DNA of 64,000 nt, from assembly GCA_017469925.1 (NCBI GenBank), contig JAFUFK010000016.1, forward strand, positions 372,001-436,000. The letters run 5' to 3'. The notes beneath the pieces are model-generated. The model worked only from the letters and a program-made list of their open reading frames with translations, searched no databases and was not told the origin of the DNA. Below are positions 32,826 through 41,008 of this stretch, piece after piece. The DNA comes from Bacteroidaceae bacterium (GTDB lineage Bacteria; Bacteroidota; Bacteroidia; Bacteroidales; Bacteroidaceae). The first letter of the stretch is position 1, and each line of letters starts with the position of its first letter. The position numbers and the translations under genes are program-made.

Positions 32826-33635
32826 TTATTTGCGCAGTTCGCTTGGCTTGGCTCCAAGATTGTTCTGCACGTAGCGGGTAAAGTGGGATAGGCTGGAGAA
32901 TCCGAACATCTCGCTGATGTCGGAGAACGAGATACTGCGGTCGCGCAGGCTTCGGCTGATGTCGAGTGCCGTGTAGCGCGTAATCCAATAGTTGGCGGGC
33001 AGTCCGCTCACTTTCTTCGATACTTCGGACAGGTATTTGGGGGTGACGCACAGCAAGTCGGCATAGTATCCGATTTCACGGTTTTGGCGAAAGTCGCCCC
33101 TTTCCAGCATTCCGATGAACTGCTCCATCAGTTGGTGGTTCTGCGACGAGATGAGGTCGGTGCCGTAGATTTGGGCATGGAAGTCGAAGAAGTCGAGTAT
33201 CATACACTCTATGGCATTCTTCATGGCGTCGCGATGGAAGCGGTGAGTCGTCTGTGCCAGTCGGTGCTTGATGTAGTCGAAGTTCAAGGCGCATATCTGT
33301 TGCTGTTCAGGCGAAAGCCGCATGATAGGGTTCTCGAAGAGCGACAAGTGGCCTCGCGTGCCATAGTTTGTGGCTGGTGTGGAAATCTCGATGAACTCTT
33401 GCGTCACATACACCACATCCACCCGGAAGTCTGGGCTCTCCTCAAGATTCCTTATCAAATCGCCCCGGCGGGGGATAATCATGCAGTCGCCTGCCTCAAA
33501 GCGCATGAGGCGTCCGCGATACTCAAAGGTGCAGAAGCCTTCGTGGCAATAGGCATGACACAGGAAACCTGCAAATCGCTTGTCGCTGACTCTCCGAAGC
33601 GTGTCGTCGATGATGATATGCTCTATCGTATCCAT
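32826..33635 (-). CDS. AraC family regulator of the redox cluster
   Basis: A 269-residue regulator. N-terminal cupin-like sensor (CHEGFCTFEYRGRLMRFEAGDCMIIPRRGDL) and C-terminal AraC domain (IGYYADLLCVTPKYLSEVSKK to FGFSSLSHFTRYVQNNLGAKPSELRK). It ends 110 bases before the flavodoxin gene on the same strand and starts one base-pair step downstream of GH115, so it could control either. A shortened copy, in which the sensor and first helix-turn-helix are missing, lies at 36220-36357. Confidence 0.85.
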   Translation of the reverse strand: MDTIEHIIIDDTLRRVSDKRFAGFLCHAYCHEGFCTFEYRGRLMRFEAGDCMIIPRRGDLIRNLEESPDFRVDVVYVTQEFIEISTPATNYGTRGHLSLFENPIMRLSPEQQQICALNFDYIKHRLAQTTHRFHRDAMKNAIECMILDFFDFHAQIYGTDLISSQNHQLMEQFIGMLERGDFRQNREIGYYADLLCVTPKYLSEVSKKVSGLPANYWITRYTALDISRSLRDRSISFSDISEMFGFSSLSHFTRYVQNNLGAKPSELRK

Positions 33636-33637
33636 TC

Positions 33638-36187
33638 TCAGGGATGGGTGACATAAAGGTCGTTGACGACCAGGCCGGGGTCCATGAAATAGAGGCGAAG
33701 GCGGATGGTCTGGTCCTCGCTGGCCTCGTAGCGTACTTCGGCGGGCGAGTAGCCTTTGAGTACGGTCTTGTGCCAGTTGTTGCCATAGTTGCTCATGGCT
33801 TTGGTCCTGACGCTGGCGGTCTTTGTGGTTCCGTCCGGAAGGGCGATGGCTACGCGGAGGTCGTAGGTGGCATTCAGGGGGAACGAGCTGAGGCAGCGGA
33901 CGACGATGGTATTTGCCCCCTTGAAGACGGGCACCTCGTAGTCGGCGTAGGGTGCCGACGTCGTGCCCTCGGGGTAGGCTGTGAGGTTGAGGGGCCAGAC
34001 GGTAGCAGCGCAGTCGCTGTTACCCAGTCCGCGAATGGCTAAGACGGAGCCGTTCTTCTCTACGAACTGACCGCCGGGGACGATGGTGAGACGGGGCGAG
34101 GGGACCTCGCTGACGCTTTCGGCGACATCCTCCTCCAGGGCTGGCCTTGGTGGAGCCAGGTTGGCGCGGTTGGGTGCAGGATGGTTGTTCATCATGTGGT
34201 CCCACTTGCCGTTGGCAATGTCCTTGTTGTACTTCCTTGTGAGTTCCTCTATCTCGTCGTAGGCCTTGTGAGCTTCGGCTGCGTACCTCAGGGCCGTCTG
34301 CTTCTGGCCTGCGCGGGCGAAGACGCGGCTCTGCTTGTCGCGCAGGGCCTTGATGTTCTGGTCGGCAGCGCCCTTGACGGGATACTCCACCAACTCGTAG
34401 AAGGCGTCCCGCAGGCGGGCAGGGACACGGGGCTTCAGGCGGTTGACACGCCTGTAGAGGCTCTTGTAGGCGGCGATGCGGTCGTTGCGTTCCTCGTTGG
34501 TGAGGATGATGTCGTCGGAGGTTATGTGCTCGGGCTTGGCACTGGCGGCCAAATGGTAGAATTCGAGCCGGATGTCGGCCAGTTCGTCGGCTAACTCCTC
34601 GCCGAAGGTCTCGGCGCTCCAGTGGCGGGCATACTTCCATGCATCCTGTGGGCGCCAGGCATTGATGTCGTAGGCAAGGTCCATGCAGAATTCGAACTCA
34701 CACTCCTGTGGCTTGATGTCGCCCACGTTGAAAATCCATAGCCTGCGGACGTTCTGTGCGTAAGCCTTGGTCAGTTCGAAACTGGCAAGGGTGGGGGAGA
34801 TTGTCGAAAGCCACAGGTAACTGATGGGTGTTCCGTAGTAAGAGATGTGGTAGTAGATGCCGTTTCCGCCCTGGCGCTGCTGTTCGGCGGAGGTAGGCAT
34901 CTGGCGGATGTAGCCGTGGTTGTCGTCGACCCAGCAAAGTGTCACGTCCTCGGGCACTTGCAGTCCCTCGTTGTAGGCATCGAGCACTTCTTTATAGGGC
35001 ACGAAGAGTTGCGGAATCTTTGTGGGGTCGCCACCCAGCGAGTCGGCGATGAGTTGGCGCTGGTAGGCTATGATGTCGGCCAGTCCTCTGGCGGTCTCCT
35101 TGGCGTTTCGGAATCCATTGATGCCCCGGTCGTGAACACCGCGCATGCCGAGGGTGTAGATTACGTCCATTCCGCGTCCCTCGCCGGCACGCATGGCCCA
35201 GTACTCCCGAACCCAGTCCTCATGGGTCGTCCAGTCATAGTAGTCCTTCAGGTAATTCTCGTCATAGAGTTTGTTGTCGGGGATGTCGGCGTAGCCCTTT
35301 CGCTTCAGGAAGGGACCGTACTCGCGCAGGTTGTTCAGGGCCATCTGCTCGCAATGGCTCGAGCCGAGGACAATGTCGTACCGCCGGGCCAGTTCTACGT
35401 TCTTCTTATCTACCCAGAAACCGAAACTGCAAGCGTGCATGGCGGGCCACAAAGTGTTGGCACGCAGCCGGAGCAGCAACTCCATTACGCGGACGTAGGT
35501 GCCCGGCCCGATGTTGCCGATGTCCTTATCGACGTTGTGGGCGGCCCAGGGGGTGAGCCCCCAGTCCTCGTCGTTGATGAACATTCCTCGGTACTTGACG
35601 CTTGGCTCCCTGGAAATGTACGAACCAGAGGCATATAAGGCAGACCTCTTTTCCGGTGCGACGTCGGCCCACCAAACCCAGGGCGAAACACCCATGAGGC
35701 GCGAGAGATGGAACAGCCCGTAGGCCGTACCGCGCGGGTCGCTGCCATATATGACGAGGGCCCGGCGGGCACCCTTCATGGGTTTTTGGATAATCTCGAT
35801 GCCGAAAGTCTCCCATCTCCCCTCGACGTCGCCGACGTGGGCGAGTTTCCCTTTCCGGACCAGTTGACTGATGACCTCAGACTGGCCCAACGTGCCGGCG
35901 AAGATGGGGAACTCACAGGGAGTAGCCTTCGCCTCCTTGCCCGTGATGGCTTCGACCATGATTGTCTGGCCTGTGATTAAGGCGATGTCGTCGCGGACGT
36001 GGCGAGCCACGGTGCCCACTACGGGATGGTCGTTCAGGTCATAGACGATGGCAGCCTTCTGCTCAGGTGTCGCGATGGGGAAGGCGCCGCCCAGGTGGGC
36101 GCTGCCGATGCTAAGCGACTGGGCCCATGCCGAGAACGTAACATTCAGGAAGAGGACTAGCGCAATAAGGAGGAGTTTCTTCATCAT
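33638..36187 (-). CDS. GH115 family glycoside hydrolase (xylan alpha-1,2-glucuronidase)
   Basis: An 849-residue secreted enzyme with signal peptide KLLLIALVLFLNVTFSAWAQ. It matches the GH115 architecture: N-terminal small domain (FPIFAGTLGQSEVI), TIM barrel with VSPWVWWADVAPEK, SVKYRGMFINDEDWGLTPWAAHNVD, LWPAMHACSFGFW, SSHCEQMALNN, VDDNHGYIRQMP and YYHISYYGTP, then a helical domain and a C-terminal beta domain (WHKTVLKGY, YFMDPGLVVNDLYVTHP). It removes 4-O-methyl-glucuronic acid from xylan, including internal side chains. Two ATGs at the start are equivalent. Downstream is the AraC regulator at 33635; upstream is the AraC remnant. Confidence 0.9.
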   Translation of the reverse strand: MMKKLLLIALVLFLNVTFSAWAQSLSIGSAHLGGAFPIATPEQKAAIVYDLNDHPVVGTVARHVRDDIALITGQTIMVEAITGKEAKATPCEFPIFAGTLGQSEVISQLVRKGKLAHVGDVEGRWETFGIEIIQKPMKGARRALVIYGSDPRGTAYGLFHLSRLMGVSPWVWWADVAPEKRSALYASGSYISREPSVKYRGMFINDEDWGLTPWAAHNVDKDIGNIGPGTYVRVMELLLRLRANTLWPAMHACSFGFWVDKKNVELARRYDIVLGSSHCEQMALNNLREYGPFLKRKGYADIPDNKLYDENYLKDYYDWTTHEDWVREYWAMRAGEGRGMDVIYTLGMRGVHDRGINGFRNAKETARGLADIIAYQRQLIADSLGGDPTKIPQLFVPYKEVLDAYNEGLQVPEDVTLCWVDDNHGYIRQMPTSAEQQRQGGNGIYYHISYYGTPISYLWLSTISPTLASFELTKAYAQNVRRLWIFNVGDIKPQECEFEFCMDLAYDINAWRPQDAWKYARHWSAETFGEELADELADIRLEFYHLAASAKPEHITSDDIILTNEERNDRIAAYKSLYRRVNRLKPRVPARLRDAFYELVEYPVKGAADQNIKALRDKQSRVFARAGQKQTALRYAAEAHKAYDEIEELTRKYNKDIANGKWDHMMNNHPAPNRANLAPPRPALEEDVAESVSEVPSPRLTIVPGGQFVEKNGSVLAIRGLGNSDCAATVWPLNLTAYPEGTTSAPYADYEVPVFKGANTIVVRCLSSFPLNATYDLRVAIALPDGTTKTASVRTKAMSNYGNNWHKTVLKGYSPAEVRYEASEDQTIRLRLYFMDPGLVVNDLYVTHP

Positions 36188-36219
36188 ATATATTATATAT
36201 GGTAATCAAGTCTTTTTTT

Positions 36220-36357
36220 CTACTCTCGCAGGGTACTCGGCTTCACTCCGAGGTTGTTCTGCACGTATCGGGTGAAGTGGGAGAGGCTGGAGAAACCATA
36301 CTGCTCGCTAATCCTTCGGAGCGTGTCGTCGATGATGATGTGTTGCATTGTGTCCAT
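36220..36357 (-). pseudogene. 45-residue AraC deletion remnant (or mini-AraC protein)
   Basis: The frame begins MDTMQHIIIDDTLRRIS and continues directly with EQYGFSSLSHFTRYVQNN, ending STLRE. The first part matches residues 1-17 and the second the last 28 residues of the AraC regulator at 32826-33635 (MDTIEHIIIDDTLRRVS and FGFSSLSHFTRYVQNNLG). About 220 residues in between have been deleted in frame. It is therefore a duplicated AraC gene reduced to a short frame. A larger minus-strand open frame covers it but extends antisense through the porin and is not real. Confidence 0.7.
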
Positions 36358-36408
36358 GGCTTTTACTACGATTTTTGGCTTATCCGATAGCAAATGTACG
36401 AAATATTT

Positions 36409-36416
36409 TGTATCTT
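36409..36416 (+). promoter_or_regulatory. weak -7 element before the porin gene
   Basis: TATCTTCG resembles TAnnTTTG with one mismatch and lies 44 bases before the ATG at 36460. No upstream TTTG was found. Confidence 0.35.
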
Positions 36417-36459
36417 CGCACCCGAATACCATAAAAACATACGAAAAAGCACGAAAAAC

Positions 36460-37485
36460 ATGAGATTTTTGATGACGTTTGCCCTGCTCGTTGGCACGCT
36501 GGCAAACGGTTATGCGCAGCAGGACGGTGGGCCCGACGTCGTTAACCTGCGCGTAGAGGGTAGGGGAGACTACGATACCGAATTGCTGGACGGCAAGAAG
36601 GTCGATGAGCAGAGCGGCTTCCGCGGCAAGTATCTCAACATTATCCTGAAGGGAGAGTTCGCCGGCAAGTTCGCCTACGGCTACCGCCAGCGCATGAATA
36701 AGTTCAGCCGCGACATGCACTTCTTCGACGCCACCGACTGGCTCTACCTCACCTACCATCCCATCCCCCAAGTCGCCATTTCGGCCGGAAAGCAGGTCGT
36801 CGCCATCGGCGGCTACGAGTACGACCGTGCCCCCATCGACCTCTACTTCTGCAGCGAGTTCTGGAACAACATCCCCTGCTACCAGTGGGGCGTCAGCCTC
36901 TCCTACAACTTCTCGGACCACGACCAGTTGGTAGCCCAGGCCTGCCAAAGTCCTTTCGACACCCACCAGACCGACCTCTACGCCTACAACCTCATGTGGA
37001 ACGGTCACCACGGCTGGTGGCACCCCATGTGGAGCCTCAACGCCATCGGTGCCGACTCTGGGCGCTACATCAGTTATCTGGCCTTGGGCAACCTCTTCCG
37101 CCTCAGCCGCCATTGGGACATCCAGTTCGACCTCATGAACCGTGCCGGGCGCCATCAGCAGTGGCTCTTCGGCGACTTCTCCCTCATGGGCGAACTCAAC
37201 TATCGCCCCAACAACCATCTCCATTTCTTCGCCAAGGGCACCTACGACCATAACCGTACGCACACCCCTGCCGACCACTGCGTCCTCCCCGGCACCGAGA
37301 TTACCCGCCTCGGCTGCGGACTCGAGTACGAGCCCCTGAAAGGCCGTTGGCACGACCTCGTCCGGCTCCACGCCAACTACTGCTACACCTGGGGCCAGCA
37401 GGGTAACCCCGACGGAGCCCTCCTCGACCGCCAGCACCAGGTCAACGTTGGCCTCACCTGCCGCGTCGATGTATTCAGAAAATAA
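36460..37485 (+). CDS. outer-membrane porin, phosphate-selective porin O/P-like
   Basis: A 341-residue outer-membrane beta-barrel. Signal peptide MRFLMTFALLVGTLANGYAQQ. The barrel shows alternating aromatic strands such as GKFAYGYRQRMNKFSR, WLYLTYHPIPQVAISAGKQ and LHFFAKGTYDHNRT, ending with the C-terminal RVDVFRK. Similar proteins in Bacteroidales are annotated as phosphate-selective porins O and P, but specificity is unproven. It precedes the nucleoside-recognition membrane protein by 21 bases, so the two may form one transport operon. It faces a large antisense open frame that is a codon-bias artefact. Confidence 0.7.
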   Translation: MRFLMTFALLVGTLANGYAQQDGGPDVVNLRVEGRGDYDTELLDGKKVDEQSGFRGKYLNIILKGEFAGKFAYGYRQRMNKFSRDMHFFDATDWLYLTYHPIPQVAISAGKQVVAIGGYEYDRAPIDLYFCSEFWNNIPCYQWGVSLSYNFSDHDQLVAQACQSPFDTHQTDLYAYNLMWNGHHGWWHPMWSLNAIGADSGRYISYLALGNLFRLSRHWDIQFDLMNRAGRHQQWLFGDFSLMGELNYRPNNHLHFFAKGTYDHNRTHTPADHCVLPGTEITRLGCGLEYEPLKGRWHDLVRLHANYCYTWGQQGNPDGALLDRQHQVNVGLTCRVDVFRK

Positions 37486-37506
37486 CCTCATCACTCCATC
37501 ACCTCC

Positions 37507-38634
37507 ATGAAATCCCGTTACCTCTCCGCACTCGTCTGCCTCACCATCGTCGGAGGCATGTTCACCCTCATCGGCCTGCGCATGGGCGCTGCCCCGATGC
37601 TCAACACCATCATGCACACCGCCTTCGACCTCCTCCTCAACACCTGTTTCTACCTGATGGCCATCTGCGTCATCACCGGCGCCCTCGGCAAACTCTTCGT
37701 CGAGTTCGGCGTTGTCGATCTCCTCGAGACACTCCTCCGCCCCCTCATGCGCCCCCTCTTCCGTCTCCCCGGCATGGCCTCGCTCGGCGCCGTCATGACC
37801 TTCCTGTCCGACAACCCCGCCATCATCGCCCTGGCCAAGGACCGCCGCTTCGCCTCCCACTTCCGCAAGTATCAGTACATCTCCCTCACCAACTTCGGCA
37901 CCGCCTTCGGCATGGGGCTCATCGTCATCATCTTCATGATTAGCCAAGGCTACTTCATCGAGCCCCTCATCGGACTCTTCGGAGCCTTCTGCGGCTGTAT
38001 CGTCTCCACCCGCATGATGCAACGCTTCGTCCTGCGCGCCTATCCCCAGTACGCCGAGCAACCCGCCATCGACCTCACTCCTGAGGAAGCCCTCAGCATC
38101 CAGCCCGAGCACGAGGAGGAGAAGTCCGTCTTCCTGCGCACCCTCAACTCTCTGCTCGACGGAGGCAAGACCGGAGTCGATGTCGGCCTGACCATCATCC
38201 CCGGTGTGCTCATCATCTCCACCCTCGTCATGATACTCACCTTCGGCCCCTCCGCCGACGGCACATACACCGGCGCCGCCTACGAGGGCGTAGAAGCCCT
38301 GCCCGCCCTGGCCAACGAGGTGTCTGGCCTCTTCCGCTTCCTCTTCGGCTTCACCGACCCCCACCAGATAGCCTTCCCCATCACCGCCCTTGGCGCCGTA
38401 GGCGCGGCCCTCAGCCTTGTCCCCAACTTCGTCCGGCAGGGCTGGGTCGATGGCAATGCCATCGCCGTCTTCACGGCCATTGGCATGTGTTGGAGCGGAT
38501 TCCTCAGCACCCACACCGCCATGCTCGACTCCCTCGGCTATCGCGAACTGACCTCCAAGGCCATTATCTCCCACACCATTGGCGGCCTCTGCGCCGCCCT
38601 CGTCGCCCATCTCATCTGCATGGTGGCACTGTAA
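37507..38634 (+). CDS. nucleoside recognition (Gate) domain membrane protein
   Basis: A 375-residue inner-membrane protein with about nine helices. It contains two Gate-type repeats (LLNTCFYLMAICVITGALGKLF and GVDVGLTIIPGVLIISTLVMILTFG) and the typical LSDNPAIIALA and PFRLPGMASLG-like stretches. It belongs with spore-maturation-A/B-like and nucleoside-transporter-like proteins (CD0519/CD1768 group). Substrate is unknown. It follows the porin closely and ends at tandem TGTGCCA dyads. Confidence 0.75.
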   Translation: MKSRYLSALVCLTIVGGMFTLIGLRMGAAPMLNTIMHTAFDLLLNTCFYLMAICVITGALGKLFVEFGVVDLLETLLRPLMRPLFRLPGMASLGAVMTFLSDNPAIIALAKDRRFASHFRKYQYISLTNFGTAFGMGLIVIIFMISQGYFIEPLIGLFGAFCGCIVSTRMMQRFVLRAYPQYAEQPAIDLTPEEALSIQPEHEEEKSVFLRTLNSLLDGGKTGVDVGLTIIPGVLIISTLVMILTFGPSADGTYTGAAYEGVEALPALANEVSGLFRFLFGFTDPHQIAFPITALGAVGAALSLVPNFVRQGWVDGNAIAVFTAIGMCWSGFLSTHTAMLDSLGYRELTSKAIISHTIGGLCAALVAHLICMVAL

Positions 38635-38648
38635 TGACCGACGCCGCC

Positions 38649-38710
38649 TGTGCCACAGGTGGCACAAGCTTGTGCCATCGGTGGCACAAATGTGTGCCAT
38701 CAGTGGCACA
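38649..38710. repeat. three tandem 22-bp dyads (TGTGCCA...TGGCACA)
   Basis: TGTGCCAcaggTGGCACA, TGTGCCAtcggTGGCACA and TGTGCCAtcagTGGCACA start at 38649, 38671 and 38693, exactly 22 bases apart. Each is a hairpin. They lie in the 114-base gap between two convergent genes and may act as a terminator or a protein-binding array. Confidence 0.85.
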
Positions 38711-38748
38711 ACCGTGGCTATGTAGTCAGACGATTTTAGCTTGTCGTT

Positions 38749-39786
38749 TTACTCTTCCGTAATCTCTCCGGCGAGTGAGGTGGTCATGAGGCGTCGGACC
38801 TCGTCGGGCGAAAGGCCTTGGCCGAGGAGGTACATGAGTTTGGTGACGGCGCACTCGATGGTCATGTCGCCACCGCTGACGACGCCCGCTTCGCGCAGTT
38901 GGTGGCCCGTCTCGTAGAGGCCCATGGCGACGGAGCCGGCATCGCATTGGGTGATGTTGACGACGACCTTCCCCTCGCGAGTGGCCTCGCGGATGGCACG
39001 GGTGAGCCACGCCTGGCGCGGTGCGTTGCCTGAGCCGAAGGTGCGCAGGATGACGCCTCGGATGTCGGGCATCTGGAGCACGTGTTCGATGGTCTGATGC
39101 CGGATGCCGGGGAAGAGGGTGATGGCGATGACGGAGTTGTCGAACTGCAGGTGTGGTTCGAAGGGTGTCTGGCTCGCGGGCAGGATGAGGGGGAGGTTGT
39201 AGTGGATGTTGACGCCGGCCGTGGCCAGTGGGGGGAAGTTGTAGGAGGTAAAGGCGTTGAACTGTTCGGCACTGGACTTGGTGACGCGGTTGCCGCGGTA
39301 GAGGTGCTGACCGAAGCAGACGGTGACCTCGGGCACCATGGGACGGCCGTCGGGATGGGTGGCGGCGGCGTACTCGATGGCGTTGATGAGGTTCTCCTTG
39401 CCGTCGGTGCGCAGGATGCCGATGGGCAGTTGGCTGCCGGTGAGTACGACGGGACGGTCCAGGCCGCGGAGCATGAAGCTGAGGGCGGAGGCGGTGTAGG
39501 CCATCGTGTCGGTGCCGTGGAGTACGACGTAGCCGTCTGCCAGGTCGCGGTGGTCGATGATGATACGGGCCAACTGTGCCCAGAGTTCGGGCGTCATGTC
39601 GGAGGAGTCGATGGGGGGCTGGAACTGGTGGGTCAGAATCTCGTAGTCGAACTCGTGGAGTTCGGGCACGTGGTGGCGCAGGTTCTCGAAGTCGAGGGGG
39701 CGCAGGGTGCCCGTCTCGGGATGGCGTATCATACCGATGGTGCCACCGGTGTAGATGATGAGGATGCGGGGTTTGTGGGCTTTCAT
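38749..39786 (-). CDS. ansA: L-asparaginase, type I (cytoplasmic)
   Basis: A 345-residue enzyme that hydrolyses asparagine to aspartate. The first catalytic Thr is in IYTGGTIGM; the second active-site Thr with its Asp is in VVLHGTDTMAYTASALSFML; LTGSQLPIG follows; the Lys is in TDGKENLINAI. No signal peptide. Start at 39786 gives MKAHKPRILIIYTGG; a slightly longer start at 39801 is possible. It is convergent with the nucleoside-recognition gene and divergent from alanine dehydrogenase, an arrangement consistent with amino-acid nitrogen use. Confidence 0.9.
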   Translation of the reverse strand: MKAHKPRILIIYTGGTIGMIRHPETGTLRPLDFENLRHHVPELHEFDYEILTHQFQPPIDSSDMTPELWAQLARIIIDHRDLADGYVVLHGTDTMAYTASALSFMLRGLDRPVVLTGSQLPIGILRTDGKENLINAIEYAAATHPDGRPMVPEVTVCFGQHLYRGNRVTKSSAEQFNAFTSYNFPPLATAGVNIHYNLPLILPASQTPFEPHLQFDNSVIAITLFPGIRHQTIEHVLQMPDIRGVILRTFGSGNAPRQAWLTRAIREATREGKVVVNITQCDAGSVAMGLYETGHQLREAGVVSGGDMTIECAVTKLMYLLGQGLSPDEVRRLMTTSLAGEITEE

Positions 39787-39816
39787 GTGACAAAAATACA
39801 AATAAATTGCGAAACA

Positions 39817-39850
39817 TTTGCGCTGTTTTCCGAGATTTTGCGTAAATTTG
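39817..39850 (+). promoter_or_regulatory. promoter of alanine dehydrogenase
   Basis: TTTG at 39817-39820 and TAAATTTG at 39843-39850, 22 bases apart, fit the Bacteroidetes -33/-7 pattern. The gene starts 51 bases downstream. Confidence 0.6.
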
Positions 39851-39901
39851 CCCTATGAGAAACGCTAACTGGATTATTAACCCCTAAAAAAGAAAGTAAT
39901 C

Positions 39902-41005
39902 ATGAAAGTCGGGATTCCACGTGAGATTAAGAACAACGAGAACCGCGTAGGCATGACCCCAATGGGTGTGGCCGAGATGGTTCGCCATGGTCATGAAGTC
40001 TTTGTCCAGCATACAGCAGGGGAGGGCAGTGGGTTCCCCGACGACGATTATCGGCGGGTGGGAGCCACCATCCTGCCCGCTATCGAGGATGTCTATGCCG
40101 AGGCCGACATGATTGTGAAGGTGAAGGAACCCATCGAGCCCGAGTACCCGCTGGTACGTCGCGGGCAGTTGGTATTCACCTACTTCCACTTTGCCTGTGA
40201 GCGTGAGCTGACCGATGCCATGATTCGCCAAGGGGGCGTCTGCCTGGCCTACGAGACGGTGCAGCTCGACAACGGAGCCCTGCCCCTGTTGATTCCAATG
40301 AGCGAGGTGGCTGGCCGCATGGCTGCCATCAACGGAGCGTACTACCTCCAGAAGACTAAGGGCGGAAAGGGCAAACTGATAGGTGGCGTGCCCGGCGTGC
40401 TGCCTGCCCGTGTGCTGGTGCTCGGTGCCGGTACGGTGGGCGAGGCTGCTGCCCTGCGTGCTTCGGGCATGGGGGCAGAGGTGACGGTGGCCGACATCTC
40501 CCTGCCTCGCCTGAAACATCTGGCCGAGGTGCTCCCGGCCAACGTCCATACGCTCTACTCCAGCGAGCAGAACATCCGGGCCCAGTTGCCCACGGTGGAC
40601 ATCGTCATCGGCAGTGTGCTCGTGCCTGGCGACAAGGCGCCTTACCTCATTACGCGCGACATGCTGAAGTTGATGGAGCCCGGCACGGTGCTTGTCGATG
40701 TGGCTATCGACCAGGGTGGCTGCTTCGAGACGTCGCACCCGACGACCCATAGCGACCCCGTCTATGAGGTCGATGGCATCCTGCACTATGCCGTTGCCAA
40801 CATCCCCGGTGCTGTGCCTTACACCTCGACGCTCGCCCTGACTAACGCCACCCTGCGCTATGCCCTGGCCCTGGCCGACAAGGGCTGGCAGCGGGCTTGC
40901 CAAGACGACCCCGCACTGGCTCGCGGACTGAACATCGTCGAGGGACGTGTCGTCTATAAGGCGGTGGCCGATGTGTTCGGCCTGCCCTATGAGCCGCTGA
41001 AGTAA
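39902..41005 (+). CDS. ald: alanine dehydrogenase
   Basis: A 367-residue NAD-dependent enzyme converting alanine to pyruvate and ammonium and back. MKVGIPREIKNNENRVGMTP is the family N-terminus with the substrate-binding Arg15. The catalytic Lys is in VKVKEP, His in FTYFHFA, and the NAD loop is VLGAGTVGEAAA. Length and ending match the family. It precedes mfd by three bases, so the frameshifted mfd is transcribed with it. Confidence 0.92.
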   Translation: MKVGIPREIKNNENRVGMTPMGVAEMVRHGHEVFVQHTAGEGSGFPDDDYRRVGATILPAIEDVYAEADMIVKVKEPIEPEYPLVRRGQLVFTYFHFACERELTDAMIRQGGVCLAYETVQLDNGALPLLIPMSEVAGRMAAINGAYYLQKTKGGKGKLIGGVPGVLPARVLVLGAGTVGEAAALRASGMGAEVTVADISLPRLKHLAEVLPANVHTLYSSEQNIRAQLPTVDIVIGSVLVPGDKAPYLITRDMLKLMEPGTVLVDVAIDQGGCFETSHPTTHSDPVYEVDGILHYAVANIPGAVPYTSTLALTNATLRYALALADKGWQRACQDDPALARGLNIVEGRVVYKAVADVFGLPYEPLK

Positions 41006-41008
41006 CGA

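Noticed and set aside
36220..38709. An 829-codon minus-strand open frame opposite the porin and nucleoside-recognition genes
   Set aside because: It is antisense to two clear plus-strand genes and has Glu/Gly/Val-rich composition caused by their codon bias. Only its last 45 codons (the AraC remnant) look real.
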